DNA of 64,000 bases from Ignavibacteria bacterium (lineage in GTDB: Bacteria > Bacteroidota > Ignavibacteria > Kapaibacteriales > UBA961), in contig CANLII010000010.1 of NCBI GenBank assembly GCA_947491315.1, positions 1 to 64,000 on the forward strand, in the 5' to 3' direction. The stretch's first letter is position 1. Each line of letters starts with the position of its first letter. Positions 9,320 through 19,252 of this stretch are shown in pieces. A program made the translations under genes and the position numbers. The notes under the pieces were generated by a model, which saw only the letters and a list, made by a program, of their open reading frames with translations, made no database searches and was not told the origin of the DNA.

Positions 9320-9338
9320 ATTTGTCAGTTTGACAAAT
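9320..9338. promoter_or_regulatory. Palindrome in the divergent intergenic region, possible operator
   Basis: ATTTGTCA and TGACAAAT form a perfect 8-bp inverted repeat around a 3-base GTT spacer. It lies 22 bases before the DUF3050 start and 66 bases before the divergent lipoprotein start. The shape suits a dimeric repressor. No regulator gene lies beside it. Confidence 0.45.
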
Positions 9339-9360
9339 GACTTGAAACTTATTGAATGGC

Positions 9361-10143
9361 ATGATCGTTTCAAACCTTCCTATTGTACAACATTCTCTTC
9401 TTTATATGAAGCACCCTGATATCGAATCTTTGAGAGAACAACTCATCAATCATGATCTCTACATATCCATGAAAACCGGTGAAGATCTTCGGAGATTCAT
9501 GGAAACTCATGTCTTTGCGGTTTGGGATTTTATGTCACTTCTCAAAGCTTTGCAAAGAAACCTCACCTGCGTGGACCTTCCTTGGATGCCAAAAGGTGAC
9601 CCCGAGATTCGACAATTAATTAATGAAATCGTGCTTGGAGAAGAAAGTGACATTGATGAAAATGGAGTCATCATGTCGCACTTTGAAATGTATCTCCTTG
9701 CCATGCAAGAAATTAACTGCGATCTCTCCCCAATCCGATCATTCATGTCATTGATTCAAAGTGGCATGCCGATTAATCAAGCATTGATTGAATCAAATGC
9801 TCCGAAAGGTGCTCAACATTTTGTGAATCACACCTTTTCCATCATTGAATCAGGTGCAATTCATTCAATAGCAGGTGTTTTTACCTATGGCAGAGAAGAT
9901 CTCATCCCCGGCATGTTTCTTTCCATCATTGATGCCCTGCACAAAGAAGGAACATTCAGCGCCCCACGATTGAAGTATTATGTGCAAAGACATATCGATG
10001 TCGATGGCGATCATCATTCTCATTTGGCTATCCGAATGGTTGAATTACTCTGCGATGATGACAAGAAAAACGAAGAAGCACATACTGCTGTCATTGAAGC
10101 TTTGCAAGCAAGAATCGCACTTTGGAATTCCATCATTGCATAA
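9361..10143 (+). CDS. DUF3050 protein (haem-oxygenase-like fold)
   Basis: The 260-residue, all-helical protein contains the conserved features of DUF3050: LINHDLYISM near the N-terminus, FMETHVFAVWDFMSLLKALQ at about residue 45, DENGVIMSHFEMY, and GDHHSHLA near residue 225. His and acidic residues in helices suggest the di-metal or haem-oxygenase-like fold to which the family is related, so an oxidase or oxygenase role is possible but unproven. I take the ATG at 9361. A TTG three codons upstream and an ATG at 9406 are alternatives. A stable hairpin follows the stop. Confidence 0.8.
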   Translation: MIVSNLPIVQHSLLYMKHPDIESLREQLINHDLYISMKTGEDLRRFMETHVFAVWDFMSLLKALQRNLTCVDLPWMPKGDPEIRQLINEIVLGEESDIDENGVIMSHFEMYLLAMQEINCDLSPIRSFMSLIQSGMPINQALIESNAPKGAQHFVNHTFSIIESGAIHSIAGVFTYGREDLIPGMFLSIIDALHKEGTFSAPRLKYYVQRHIDVDGDHHSHLAIRMVELLCDDDKKNEEAHTAVIEALQARIALWNSIIA

Positions 10144-10149
10144 ATAGAA

Positions 10150-10188
10150 GAGAATTCATGATATCCTCAGGGATATGCATGAATTCTC
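10150..10188 (+). terminator. Long hairpin after the DUF3050 gene, terminator-like
   Basis: An 11-bp stem (GAGAATTCATG with CATGAATTCTC) plus a further 6-bp stem (ATATCC / GGATAT), separated by one bulged G, close a TCAG loop. It begins seven bases after the stop. The downstream T-tract is weak (CTTTG), so termination efficiency is uncertain; a transcript-stabilising role is possible. Confidence 0.6.
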
Positions 10189-10262
10189 CTTTGTATCCTG
10201 AGTTTTTTCCATATCATGATCCAGCCAATAGATCATCTGCTGATACGGTGAAAAAACAGCAC

Positions 10263-10341
10263 TGATGTTTTTTTTCAAAACATCAACGCTCACAATTTAC
10301 CGTGTGGGGATGACGTAGATTCTACTCATTATCTACTCATT
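10263..10341. repeat. Repeat-rich upstream region of the MFS gene
   Basis: TGATGTTTT and AAAACATCA (10263-10285) form a 9-bp inverted repeat around a T-rich spacer. A second TGATGTTTTTTCAAAA block starts at 10343. Between them, TCTACTCATT occurs twice in tandem (10321-10330 and 10332-10341). These could be binding sites that control the exporter. Confidence 0.45.
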
Positions 10342-10424
10342 TTGATGTTTTTTCAAAAAAAACGACATCTTTTTCTTCTTTTCAGGTTTCACATCAAGAG
10401 AATTTCTCTTGCTGACAAAATCCG

Positions 10425-10432
10425 TAATTTTG
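10425..10432 (+). promoter_or_regulatory. TAnnTTTG promoter box directly before the MFS gene
   Basis: TAATTTTG matches the Bacteroidota TAnnTTTG box. Only four bases separate it from the ATG at 10437. Transcription would begin at or very near the start codon, giving a leaderless or nearly leaderless message. Confidence 0.5.
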
Positions 10433-10436
10433 CCGA

Positions 10437-11702
10437 ATGAATATTCACAGCAATGACCCCTATGCCGCTCTGCGGATTCCCTCCTTTCGACGCATTTTGC
10501 TAGGTAGACTTTTTCTTACGCTTGGCATTCAAATTCAAGCAGTTTCTATTGGTTGGCTTCTTTACATCAAAACAGGTGATCCGCTTGCTCTTGGATTGAG
10601 TGGTTTGGCCGAGGCAATTCCATATATCACTACCTCGATGTTTTCAGGCTACATTGCTGATACCAAGAACAGGAAGCATGTTTTGATGGGTGCATTATTT
10701 TTCCTATTTCTTGCTTCAATTGGATTATTGTTTCAAATCATGTCGGACTTGAATGCGAGCACACAAAGTTTGAATACACTACCTTATTATTTTGCTTTAT
10801 TCTGTGTTGGTTTGTCACGAGGCTTCATGGGACCCTCTCTCCAAGCATTATGGGCGGATATCGTGCCCAAAGAAATTTATCACAATGCTGCCACTTGGTC
10901 TGCGAATCTTTTCAATTTTGCTGCAGTGTCCGGTCCTGCAATTGGTGGTTTGATGTATGGCTTCATGGGTCCGATTTCAGCCAATATCGCCGTTTGTGTA
11001 TTGCTCGTGCTATCATTGATAGCATTCACATTCGTTCGATATGTGAGACCGCAGCATAAACCGAGCAATGAAAGTCTTGGACATAAGTTAACTGCAGGTT
11101 TGAAATTCGTGTTTTCCCATCAAGTGCTGGTCGGCGCCATGGCACTTGACATGTTTGCTGTTTTATTTGGTGGAGCGCTTGCACTTCTGCCGGCATTCAC
11201 AAAAGATGTGTTATTTCTGGGTCCTGAAGCATTGGGAATTCTTCGCGCTTCTCCATTTGTCGGTTCTCTTCTCATGGGAATGTATTTAGCGCATCATCCA
11301 CCGATTGGTCAAACCGGAAAATTACTTCTCATTGCTGTAGCGGGTTTTGGAGTATGCATGATTGCATTTGCGCTTTCCAACAATTATTATTTGTCTTTGA
11401 TTTTGCTTGCCTCAAGCGGTGCATTCGATAATATCAGCATGGTGATAAGAGGAAGCATAGCTCAGCTTCTCACCCCCGATGAAATGCGAGGAAGAGTTTC
11501 GGCAGTGAATGGAATATTCATCGGTGCTTCCAATGAAATCGGTGCCTTTGAAAGTGGTTTGGCCGCGAGATTTCTCGGGCTGATTCCATCAGTCATTGCA
11601 GGCGGTTCAATGACATTACTTATAGTTGCGCTCACATCTTGGCGTTTACCTGCGATGCGATCATTCTCCATTAAAGAACATGGTATGAATCAAGACCGAT
11701 GA
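10437..11702 (+). CDS. MFS transporter, MFS_3/EntS-like exporter
   Basis: The 421-residue integral membrane protein has about 11-12 transmembrane helices. It begins NDPYAALRIPSFRRILLGRL, typical of the MFS_3 (enterobactin exporter-like) family. Between helices 2 and 3 it carries GYIADTKNRKHVLMGA, matching the MFS GxxxDrxxRr signature. A second half-signature, LLTPDEMRGRVSAVNGIF, follows helix 10. Members export siderophores, macrolides or other small molecules, and the substrate cannot be told. The start is nearly on top of a promoter box, and the upstream region holds repeats that may regulate it. The next gene begins 74 bases later on the same strand. Confidence 0.9.
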   Translation: MNIHSNDPYAALRIPSFRRILLGRLFLTLGIQIQAVSIGWLLYIKTGDPLALGLSGLAEAIPYITTSMFSGYIADTKNRKHVLMGALFFLFLASIGLLFQIMSDLNASTQSLNTLPYYFALFCVGLSRGFMGPSLQALWADIVPKEIYHNAATWSANLFNFAAVSGPAIGGLMYGFMGPISANIAVCVLLVLSLIAFTFVRYVRPQHKPSNESLGHKLTAGLKFVFSHQVLVGAMALDMFAVLFGGALALLPAFTKDVLFLGPEALGILRASPFVGSLLMGMYLAHHPPIGQTGKLLLIAVAGFGVCMIAFALSNNYYLSLILLASSGAFDNISMVIRGSIAQLLTPDEMRGRVSAVNGIFIGASNEIGAFESGLAARFLGLIPSVIAGGSMTLLIVALTSWRLPAMRSFSIKEHGMNQDR

Positions 11703-11776
11703 AATCCTTCAATGGAAAGCCAGATAATCTTTGTAATTTGTGATGCAGTCTTCCACCAATCTCATGACATAACATT

Positions 11777-12961
11777 ATGGAACCCGAATTAGCGGGTAAA
11801 CCCGCAATCAAAATCGATACAGATATTTCTCCTTCCTTTACTTTGGGGATTGAAGAAGAATATATGGTGATCGATCCGCTCACGTTCAATCTCAAATCAC
11901 ATATCGATGTTGGCTTATTAGAGAAAAGTCAATTGCTCCTTCATGAACATGTCAAACCCGAAATGCATGGCAGCATGCTTGAGATTGGAACGAATGTCTG
12001 CTCGAATATCGGACAAGCCAAGACGGAATTGACAAAAATGCGATCAATTATTTGGGCATTGTGCAGGCAAAACGGATTGCTTCTCGGAGCGGCAAGCACA
12101 CATCCTTTTGCAGCATGGGAAGACCAAGAGATTTATCCCGATGAACGCTATCAAATCTTGATACGAGACATGCAAATGCTCGCCAGATCACTTGTGATTT
12201 TCGGTATGCATATTCATATCGGTATTGAAGATCGGAATCTTCAAATTCAAATCATGAATGAAATGCGCTATTTCTTGCCTCATATTCTTGCCATTTCAAC
12301 GAATTCTCCTTTCTGGACAGGACATGTTACAGGGCTAAAATCTTATAGATCCAAAGTATTCGAAAACTTCCCTCGCACAAATCTTCCTGATGAATTTCAA
12401 AGTTATGCCGAATATCAGGCCTATGTAGATATGCTCATGAAAACCGGATGCATAGATAATGCCAAGAAGATTTGGTGGGATATCAGGCCGCATCCAGTTT
12501 TTCCTACTCTTGAAATTCGCATTTGTGATATACCGATGCGCATAGAGGAAACTATTGCCATTGCTGCATTGTGTCAGGCGATCGTGAAAAAACTCTATAC
12601 ATTATATACCAAGAATCTCAGTTTCAGAAGATATTCCAGAGCATTGATTCTGGAAAATAAATGGCGTGCAGTACGCTATGGACTCGATGGAAAATTGATT
12701 GATTTTGGTAAGCAAAAAGAAGTGCCGACCAGAGATCTCATTCGTGAATTACTTGAGTTTGTCGATGATGTGGTGGATGATCTTGGCTCCAGAAAAGAAT
12801 TGGAGTTCATTCATGAAATTTTGGAAATGGGCAGTGGTGCGGATCGACAGATAAAAGTATATGAGGCCACGAATTCATTTGATGAAGTGGTTGCTTATAT
12901 TCACAAACAAAGTACAATGGGCTTGCATGATGATGTAGGACCCTATATCAAAGACATCTGA
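11777..12961 (+). CDS. Carboxylate-amine ligase, GCS2/YbdK family
   Basis: The 394-residue ATP-dependent ligase belongs to the glutamate-cysteine ligase family 2 (YbdK type). It has TLGIEEEYMVID at about residue 17 (acidic metal/ATP-binding strand), GSMLEIGTNVC, and the MHIHIGIED segment at about residue 145. RPHPVFPTLEIRICD follows. Such enzymes form gamma-glutamyl or related amide bonds; YbdK has weak glutamate-cysteine ligase activity and its natural substrate is not certain. It is followed four bases later by a hotdog thioesterase and then an amino-acid permease, which suits a role with amino acids or thiols. Confidence 0.92.
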   Translation: MEPELAGKPAIKIDTDISPSFTLGIEEEYMVIDPLTFNLKSHIDVGLLEKSQLLLHEHVKPEMHGSMLEIGTNVCSNIGQAKTELTKMRSIIWALCRQNGLLLGAASTHPFAAWEDQEIYPDERYQILIRDMQMLARSLVIFGMHIHIGIEDRNLQIQIMNEMRYFLPHILAISTNSPFWTGHVTGLKSYRSKVFENFPRTNLPDEFQSYAEYQAYVDMLMKTGCIDNAKKIWWDIRPHPVFPTLEIRICDIPMRIEETIAIAALCQAIVKKLYTLYTKNLSFRRYSRALILENKWRAVRYGLDGKLIDFGKQKEVPTRDLIRELLEFVDDVVDDLGSRKELEFIHEILEMGSGADRQIKVYEATNSFDEVVAYIHKQSTMGLHDDVGPYIKDI

Positions 12962-12965
12962 TAAT

Positions 12966-13421
12966 ATGAAGAGCATGCACACTACTCATAATCCGGGATT
13001 TCGTGAAACAATTTTGGCCCATCTTGAAAAACAAGAATTCATGAAAGCCATTGGCGCAACATTGATTTCCATTGAACTTGGTAAAGTAATCGCAGAAATA
13101 CCACTCGAGAAAATGCATCAACAACAAATCGGACTTGTGCATGGCGGAGTGACAGCCACCATTGCAGATATTGCTGCCGGATTTGCAGGATTCACTTTGG
13201 TTGGTCCCGATGAACATACAGTCACAGCCGAAATCAAAGTCAGCTATCTGAGACCGGCAAAAGGCATCAAGCTTAGAGCCATTGGTTCTGTGATCAAACA
13301 AGGTAGAACAATGCATTTTTGCGAAGCACATGTGTATTGCATCAATGAACAAGGCGATGAAGAATTGATTGCACATGCAACAACAACAATGGCTATTATC
13401 AAACCCGGTTTTACAGGGTGA
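12966..13421 (+). CDS. Hotdog-fold thioesterase, PaaI family
   Basis: The 151-residue protein has the single hotdog domain of PaaI/YdiI-type acyl-CoA thioesterases. The segment [19 protein letters not shown] (about residues 56-74) carries the HGG turn and the helix on which the catalytic acidic residue sits. [14 protein letters not shown] is the conserved central strand. Substrates are usually aryl- or short-chain acyl-CoA thioesters. It starts four bases after the ligase stop and overlaps the beginning of the permease frame, so all are likely in one operon. The acyl substrate cannot be predicted. Confidence 0.9.
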   Translation: MKSMHTTHNPGFRETILAHLEKQEFMKAIGATLISIELGKVIAEIPLEKMHQQQIGLVHGGVTATIADIAAGFAGFTLVGPDEHTVTAEIKVSYLRPAKGIKLRAIGSVIKQGRTMHFCEAHVYCINEQGDEELIAHATTTMAIIKPGFTG

Positions 13422-13423
13422 AC

Positions 13424-14899
13424 ATGCAATATCAAAAAGACTTCACTCCTACTTTAGGTCTCATAACAACTATTGCCATTATTGTTGGAGGAGTGATTGG
13501 TAGCGGAATATTCAAAAAACCAGCCAGCATGGCTACACAGCTCGGCTCCCCTGAATTACTCATCGGTGTTTGGGTTTTGGCGGGTGTATTGACATTATTC
13601 GGGGCTTTAACAAATGCTGAGATAGCCAGCATGATTCCGAAAACTGGTGGTCAATATGAATTTTTCCGAATGATGTATGGAGAATTCACAGCATATCTCT
13701 ATGGTTGGTCAATGTTTAGCGTCGTGCAAACCGCCTCCATAGCATCCATCACATTCATATTCGCCGATTCTGTCCATTCCATATTTCCTTTACCTCAATT
13801 GTCACCAGATCTCGAAGCATGGTCTTTGCATCTTCCTTTGATAGGATCCATCTTTCCAATGAAGGATTTTGGAACCAAGATTCTGACTATAGTGGCGATT
13901 CTCTTTCTCACATTCATTAATTACCGAGGTGTCTCCCTGGGTGGAACCTTGCAAGTCATGTTCACTGCACTCAAAGTTTTGGCATTGCTGTTCATCGTAG
14001 GAATGGCTTTCTTGATTGGAAATGGAAGCTTGATGAATTTCTCACAAGATATAGTCTTAACAAATGGTGTGAGTGCCATACCACAAGGTTGGTCATTGAT
14101 TTCAGCAATTGTCATGGCTTTATCAGGAGCTTTTTGGGCATATGATGGCTGGAATAATATCACCTATATAGCAGGAGAGGTAAAGAATCCTTCCAAGACA
14201 ATACCCCGAGGATTATTCCTAGGCATGATGATCATCATCACTGTCTATGTGCTCATCAATCTTGCATATCTCTATATTCTCCCAATCAATGCAATGTCTC
14301 AATCCTCACTGGTTGCAGTCGATGTGGTTACAGCAATTTTCACTTCGATCAATCCTGCATTGGCATCATTTGCAACAGGATTCATTGCCATCGCGATCAT
14401 GATTTCAACATTCGGTGCATCTAATGGAACAATACTCGTGAGTTCCAGAGTATATTATGCAATGGCCAAACAAGGATTGTTTTTCCGATCAATGGGCAAT
14501 GTTCATCCGACCTTTAAAACTCCCAGTAATGCTTTGATCATTCAAGGTATTTGGTCATCCGTATTGGTATTCAGTGGTACTTTCGACACTCTCACCGACA
14601 TGTTGATTTTTGTCTCTTGGATTTTCTATGCCATGGGCGCATTCGGCGTTTTCGTATTGCGCAAGAAAATGCCCGATCATCCACGGCCATATAAGGTCTG
14701 GGGATATCCATTTGTACCGGCCATATTTGTGATATTTGCGATTGGATTTGTGCTCTATACATTATACAATGACATTGCGATGTATGCTGAAGGAACAATG
14801 CCGATCATCAATTCCGTTTTTGGTTTGGTGCTCGTCGCACTTGGAATACCGTTTTATCTGTATTTTCGCAAACAACAGTTCAATACATCTTCTGAATGA
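13424..14899 (+). CDS. APC superfamily amino-acid permease
   Basis: The 491-residue transporter has 12 predicted membrane helices. The first helix carries the broken-helix [15 protein letters not shown] motif of APC transporters, and [25 protein letters not shown] is cut by the conserved helix-6 and loop signature. The closest general type is the LAT/amino-acid exchanger group. I choose the ATG at 13424, just after the thioesterase stop; a GTG at 13418 that overlaps that stop is an alternative. The last four bases overlap the next gene (ATGA), indicating translational coupling. The particular amino acid cannot be told. Confidence 0.9.
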   Translation: MQYQKDFTPTLGLITTIAIIVGGVIGSGIFKKPASMATQLGSPELLIGVWVLAGVLTLFGALTNAEIASMIPKTGGQYEFFRMMYGEFTAYLYGWSMFSVVQTASIASITFIFADSVHSIFPLPQLSPDLEAWSLHLPLIGSIFPMKDFGTKILTIVAILFLTFINYRGVSLGGTLQVMFTALKVLALLFIVGMAFLIGNGSLMNFSQDIVLTNGVSAIPQGWSLISAIVMALSGAFWAYDGWNNITYIAGEVKNPSKTIPRGLFLGMMIIITVYVLINLAYLYILPINAMSQSSLVAVDVVTAIFTSINPALASFATGFIAIAIMISTFGASNGTILVSSRVYYAMAKQGLFFRSMGNVHPTFKTPSNALIIQGIWSSVLVFSGTFDTLTDMLIFVSWIFYAMGAFGVFVLRKKMPDHPRPYKVWGYPFVPAIFVIFAIGFVLYTLYNDIAMYAEGTMPIINSVFGLVLVALGIPFYLYFRKQQFNTSSE

Positions 14900-15819
14900 C
14901 CATGAATACTACACTCTCGGTCTACTTTGGTTCTGAACGCACTTATATCTCACTTCTCAATACTGCAAGAGAAGGAATAGAAGTATTGCATGTGAATGCA
15001 TTTCCGCAAACACTGCGCAATGAAGATGATATTCAGATACTGTCCCAAATCATTAGCAAAGATCTTGCACCGTATTTTGGGATGGTTCAAATGGTGAATT
15101 TCAGCATCCCCATTGAAAAGGTCTATATCTATCAAGTTCCCAATGCCGATTTATCCCGTAAAGCGGAAATCAAAGCATTATTGAATGAAGAGATTCAGCA
15201 AGCTGAACCGGAAAAAACAGCAGATGATTTTTCAATTATGCTCATTCCGGGTCATGCAACTGAAGATGGCTCAAAGCATATGTTGGCAATCATGACCGAT
15301 CTCGCTTTGATTGACATGTGTAAGAAGTGTTTCAGCTCTTTTAAAGTCCCCATCAAGTTCACTCAAAACAGCCAATTCTCTGCACATTCTGCGTGCATGA
15401 TGAATTACCCTGAATTCGCACATAAGACCATCGCGATACTTGGCGTTCAAGAACGCTTCATAGATGTAAGTGTTCTCACTGAAGGAAATCTTGCATTTTA
15501 TTCTCTCTATGGAATCACCGCGGATGATGATTTTGGATCTGTGTGTATAAAGATTCTGACATCCGTACTTCCTCAGTATCTTCCTTCTCTCGATCTTGCA
15601 TTGCTCTATGGCGAGGGATTGCGAAAAGATTTGCTTGATACATTATCACATGCCGTGACCGTAGATACAATGCGATTCAATGCTTTTCGTGGCCTGCTCT
15701 CCACCACTTCCCTCGGCATCAGTGACATTGCATTATGCAATAAAGCAGCGCATGTTTTTCCACCGGCAATCGGGGCAAGTCTCAAACCACTTCAAGAAAA
15801 AGAAATCGTGTATCTTTAA
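14896..15819 (+). CDS. PilM/DUF3822-like actin-fold protein
   Basis: The 307-residue protein appears to have the actin-like ATPase fold of PilM and the related DUF3822 family. It starts [16 protein letters not shown] (phosphate-1-like strand), later has [19 protein letters not shown] at about 175 (second half start), and a glycine-rich [12 protein letters not shown] segment. No full PilN/O/P gene set follows, so a complete pilus system is not indicated here. In many Bacteroidota a similar protein sits near coaD and rsmD; neither is present. The four-base ATGA overlap with the permease suggests coupled expression. Assignment by fold only. Confidence 0.6.
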   Translation: MTMNTTLSVYFGSERTYISLLNTAREGIEVLHVNAFPQTLRNEDDIQILSQIISKDLAPYFGMVQMVNFSIPIEKVYIYQVPNADLSRKAEIKALLNEEIQQAEPEKTADDFSIMLIPGHATEDGSKHMLAIMTDLALIDMCKKCFSSFKVPIKFTQNSQFSAHSACMMNYPEFAHKTIAILGVQERFIDVSVLTEGNLAFYSLYGITADDDFGSVCIKILTSVLPQYLPSLDLALLYGEGLRKDLLDTLSHAVTVDTMRFNAFRGLLSTTSLGISDIALCNKAAHVFPPAIGASLKPLQEKEIVYL

Positions 15820-16129
15820 TGATTTCAATATGATGAAAGATACTGTGCAATGCATGTCATCTTTAAGCATTGTATGAAGCACATATATTCCTTGGGATAC
15901 TTGACCATATATTTTGTTCTCCCACATCGCTATTTCACTTCCATTGATTGTCACTTCTCAATTACTCGAATATCATGAATCGGGACATATACAAAGTCTA
16001 TTGCACTAAAATCGTTTTACCTATCAAGAAAAACGCAAAGTAATATCTCAAGATTTGAATCAATATGTGACGAATCGTAGTTTGCAGTGTTATTGATTCA
16101 CAAATTCCACCATTTATCGGTAAAAATCT
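15820..16129. other. Intergenic region without a gene
   Basis: About 310 bases separate the PilM-like gene from the BNR protein gene. I see no convincing open frame or clear terminator. Short inverted words occur (CAATGC with GCATTG, AAAGAT with ATCTTT) around 15835-15880. The promoter for the downstream gene must lie here, but no clear TAnnTTTG box was found. Confidence 0.5.
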
Positions 16130-19100
16130 ATGAAGTTCTTATCGTACTTCTTCATAATTAATGTTCTATTTTCATTTCATGCTGTTGCACAACCCACAAG
16201 ATTTGAATCTCGCGGAATGGGCGGTGGAACCACATTTCATTCATTGTCGATTGCACCAGCGATGCCCTATACAGTTCGCGTATCAGGTTCAGCATCCCAA
16301 ATGTTTGCCAGTACCGATCTTGGCATATCATGGAATGCGTACCCGCATGCAACTATAGCCGGTGGAAGTTCTGCAGGCAATGTGACATTCACTTCGAATA
16401 CGCAGATTCTCTATGCAATCTCGGAGAAAGAGGGAGACTTTATTCCCGTGCGTTCGAGTGATGGCGGAAGAAGCTGGAACCCGATTAATGATCCAACATT
16501 TGGTGGCGCATATTATATTCATGCAGATCCCGCTTCAATAAATAGACTGATTGTCTCAGATTATACCGATGTCTATTTTTCATCAGATGGCGGAGCAAAT
16601 TGGACGATTGCAATCAGTGAAATCTCCGATGGAGCTGATGGATGCTATATTGCAGGCGTTTTGTTTGATGGCACCTATATCATGATTGCCACACAAGCAG
16701 GCATCTACACTTCGGATGATGATGGCCTCTCATTCATCAAAGATTCTTTTTATGAATTTCCAAAAGAAACCGGCATCATATCTTTTACTTATGGTGTAAG
16801 TGGTAATCTCTATCGTTTGGCTTGCTTGACAGGTCCGATTGAAATGCTCTATCCCGGTATCGAACCCGATGAAATCACCGCTTATGATGAACTCTATGTC
16901 ATGGATGTGATCAATGGTCAATCAGGAGATTGGATTTCTCGAAAGTCTGCATTACCCGGAACATTTTTGCCTAATCATCTGGTCATGTCAATGAATGATC
17001 CATCGCGATTATATCTAGCCGGATCAAATGACATGAATGAACCCGTGATTTTGCGTTCAGTTAATGGTGGAAATGCATTTACTTCCGTCTTCAAAACCGA
17101 AAACAATGCAAATATCGCAAGCGGTTGGATTGGTTCAGGTAGTGCTTGGGATTGGTCTTATGCGGGAACGGCAATGACATTTTCAGTATCTTCAAAAAAT
17201 CCCCAAATCCTTGCAATGGGTGATTATGCTTCACTTCATATCAGTACAAATGGTGGTGATTCCTGGAAACAAGCATATCTCAGAACAGCAGATGAACATC
17301 CACAGAATACGGCAATTCCACAATCTTCAACATATCAATCCAATGGATTGGAAAATTCAACGGTACATGATATTCTTTATGTAGATTCAACAATCGTATT
17401 GGCGGGAATTGATGCAGGTGGGATCATTCGATCAATGGATAATGGAATTTCATGGAAGAAGATCAGCATTCCTGCAACATTTTCCACCTGTTATGATATT
17501 GAGATATCCGATGGAATCATCTATGCCGCAGTTTCTTCCCTCTCTTCATTATACTCTATTGGAAAAGTGTCTGATATGTTGATACATACCGCTCCGAGTG
17601 CCATTCTGCAATCAACGGATAAAGGTATTACTTGGTCGATAGTCAAAGAATTTCCTTCTCCCATTTCAAGTTTATGCATCGATCCGCAAAATCCCAAAAG
17701 ACTCTATGCCGGACTCGCTCATTCCACTCAAGGCGGAATCATCGTGAATGATAATATTTCAGGAGGTGGTACTTGGAAGAATCTTGCAAATCCACCAAGA
17801 ACTGAAGGACATCCCCATACTATTAAAGTATTGAAAGATGGAACAATTATCGCAAGTTTCACGGCCAGAAGAAATGGAACAGTCCTCACGAAAAGTGCCG
17901 GCTTATTTACATCAAATGATGGCGGTACAACTTGGACAGATGTCTCCATTGATGAAATGAAACGATGGACAACATCTTTTGCCATTGATCCGCATGATCC
18001 ATATCGTAATACATGGTATGTCACAACATGGAGTGACCCAACAAATGCGAATGATAATTCAGGCGGAGTATATCGCACAATCAATCGTGGAAGAAATTGG
18101 ACGCGAATCGTAACATTACCGCTCCGTAATGGATATGCAGGAAGAATCAATGCATGCGAAATCAATCCTGCGCAAAATGGACAATTATATATTGCAACTG
18201 AAACGCATGGACTCTATCTGTCCCAAAATGCGAATGCACAAAATCCTACAAGCGGTGAATTGGCGAATATTTTTCCCGCAAGAGCATCACGCGCCATTTC
18301 CTTCAAACAATCAGCACCTTGGGAAATGTTCATCGGAACAATAGGCAATGGTTTGCGATTCGGAAAAACAACAATCCCCCAAATACCATATCAGACTGCA
18401 TCATTGCCAATGCGTGATACCGTGATTGTGTATGAGAAAGGATTTAAACCTCAGATGACCATTCTTCCTCAATGGAATGTCGCACAAAACATAATACAAG
18501 CACAAGCAAGATTTTCAAATGGTAGATCATTCACCAAAGCAGACACGATTGATATCATCAATATCAATGCAAATCATATTCCCGGCAATGTACCCGGCAT
18601 CGATTCCATTTGGTATATGCAAAGTCGAATAGGTAATATCTCCGGCTGGAGCGCATGGTCTGAAATGATTGCCATCACATTCAGAGAAGTCAATACCGGA
18701 AATGTACCCGTGATTACATTATTGCAACCAAAATCCGATACGGTCATTCAATATCTTGAAGGAGAAAAACCCGTGCTTGTGATCTCTTGGAGTGCAAAAG
18801 CAGAAGATAGTATCAGCAAATCCCAAGTTCGCTTTTCCATCAATGAGAATTTTATACCATTGGCAGATACAATCGATGCAGGAATCATTCCTTCCATTTC
18901 TTTGCCATCTTCTATCCCCGGTTCCGATTCCATATGGTATATGCAGGCGCGTGCTGAGAATAGGATTGGTTGGGGACCGTGGACCGAAAGGAAAAAACTT
19001 ACATTCTCAAAGAAATCATCCAGTGATATCATGGATGAAGAACATGGATTCAAACTCATGCCGAATCCCGTGGGTGATATCTTGACAATCTTAAGTAATT

Positions 19101-19252
19101 CACAAGATGGATTTCGAGTGTATTCCATGACGGGCGAGGAAATTCTAAAAGGCAAAACGGGAATTCCCTTGAATGTCTCAGGAATTCCCGCCGGCTTCTA
19201 TCTTGTGCGATTTGATCAACTCAAAGTCACCATGCGATTTATCAAGGAATAA
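16130..19252 (+). CDS. Secreted BNR/sortilin-type propeller protein with T9SS sorting domain
   Basis: The 1040-residue exported protein has a signal peptide (residues 1-20, ending AVAQP). It then has many BNR/Asp-box-like repeats of the type SxDGGxxW (RSSDGGRSWNP, FSSDGGANWT, HISTNGGDSWK, TSNDGGTTWTD), spread over about residues 60-720 and forming one or two beta-propellers. Two related fibronectin III-like domains follow (about 765-865 and 866-965), both with SIWYMQ and W-containing ends. The C-terminal 70 residues look like a T9SS type A sorting domain (MPNPVGD, VYSMTGEE, GIPAGFYLVRF). The Asp-box recalls sialidases and sortilin, but no catalytic motif was recognised. It is convergent with a similar minus-strand protein. 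Confidence 0.85.
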   Translation: MKFLSYFFIINVLFSFHAVAQPTRFESRGMGGGTTFHSLSIAPAMPYTVRVSGSASQMFASTDLGISWNAYPHATIAGGSSAGNVTFTSNTQILYAISEKEGDFIPVRSSDGGRSWNPINDPTFGGAYYIHADPASINRLIVSDYTDVYFSSDGGANWTIAISEISDGADGCYIAGVLFDGTYIMIATQAGIYTSDDDGLSFIKDSFYEFPKETGIISFTYGVSGNLYRLACLTGPIEMLYPGIEPDEITAYDELYVMDVINGQSGDWISRKSALPGTFLPNHLVMSMNDPSRLYLAGSNDMNEPVILRSVNGGNAFTSVFKTENNANIASGWIGSGSAWDWSYAGTAMTFSVSSKNPQILAMGDYASLHISTNGGDSWKQAYLRTADEHPQNTAIPQSSTYQSNGLENSTVHDILYVDSTIVLAGIDAGGIIRSMDNGISWKKISIPATFSTCYDIEISDGIIYAAVSSLSSLYSIGKVSDMLIHTAPSAILQSTDKGITWSIVKEFPSPISSLCIDPQNPKRLYAGLAHSTQGGIIVNDNISGGGTWKNLANPPRTEGHPHTIKVLKDGTIIASFTARRNGTVLTKSAGLFTSNDGGTTWTDVSIDEMKRWTTSFAIDPHDPYRNTWYVTTWSDPTNANDNSGGVYRTINRGRNWTRIVTLPLRNGYAGRINACEINPAQNGQLYIATETHGLYLSQNANAQNPTSGELANIFPARASRAISFKQSAPWEMFIGTIGNGLRFGKTTIPQIPYQTASLPMRDTVIVYEKGFKPQMTILPQWNVAQNIIQAQARFSNGRSFTKADTIDIININANHIPGNVPGIDSIWYMQSRIGNISGWSAWSEMIAITFREVNTGNVPVITLLQPKSDTVIQYLEGEKPVLVISWSAKAEDSISKSQVRFSINENFIPLADTIDAGIIPSISLPSSIPGSDSIWYMQARAENRIGWGPWTERKKLTFSKKSSSDIMDEEHGFKLMPNPVGDILTILSNSQDGFRVYSMTGEEILKGKTGIPLNVSGIPAGFYLVRFDQLKVTMRFIKE

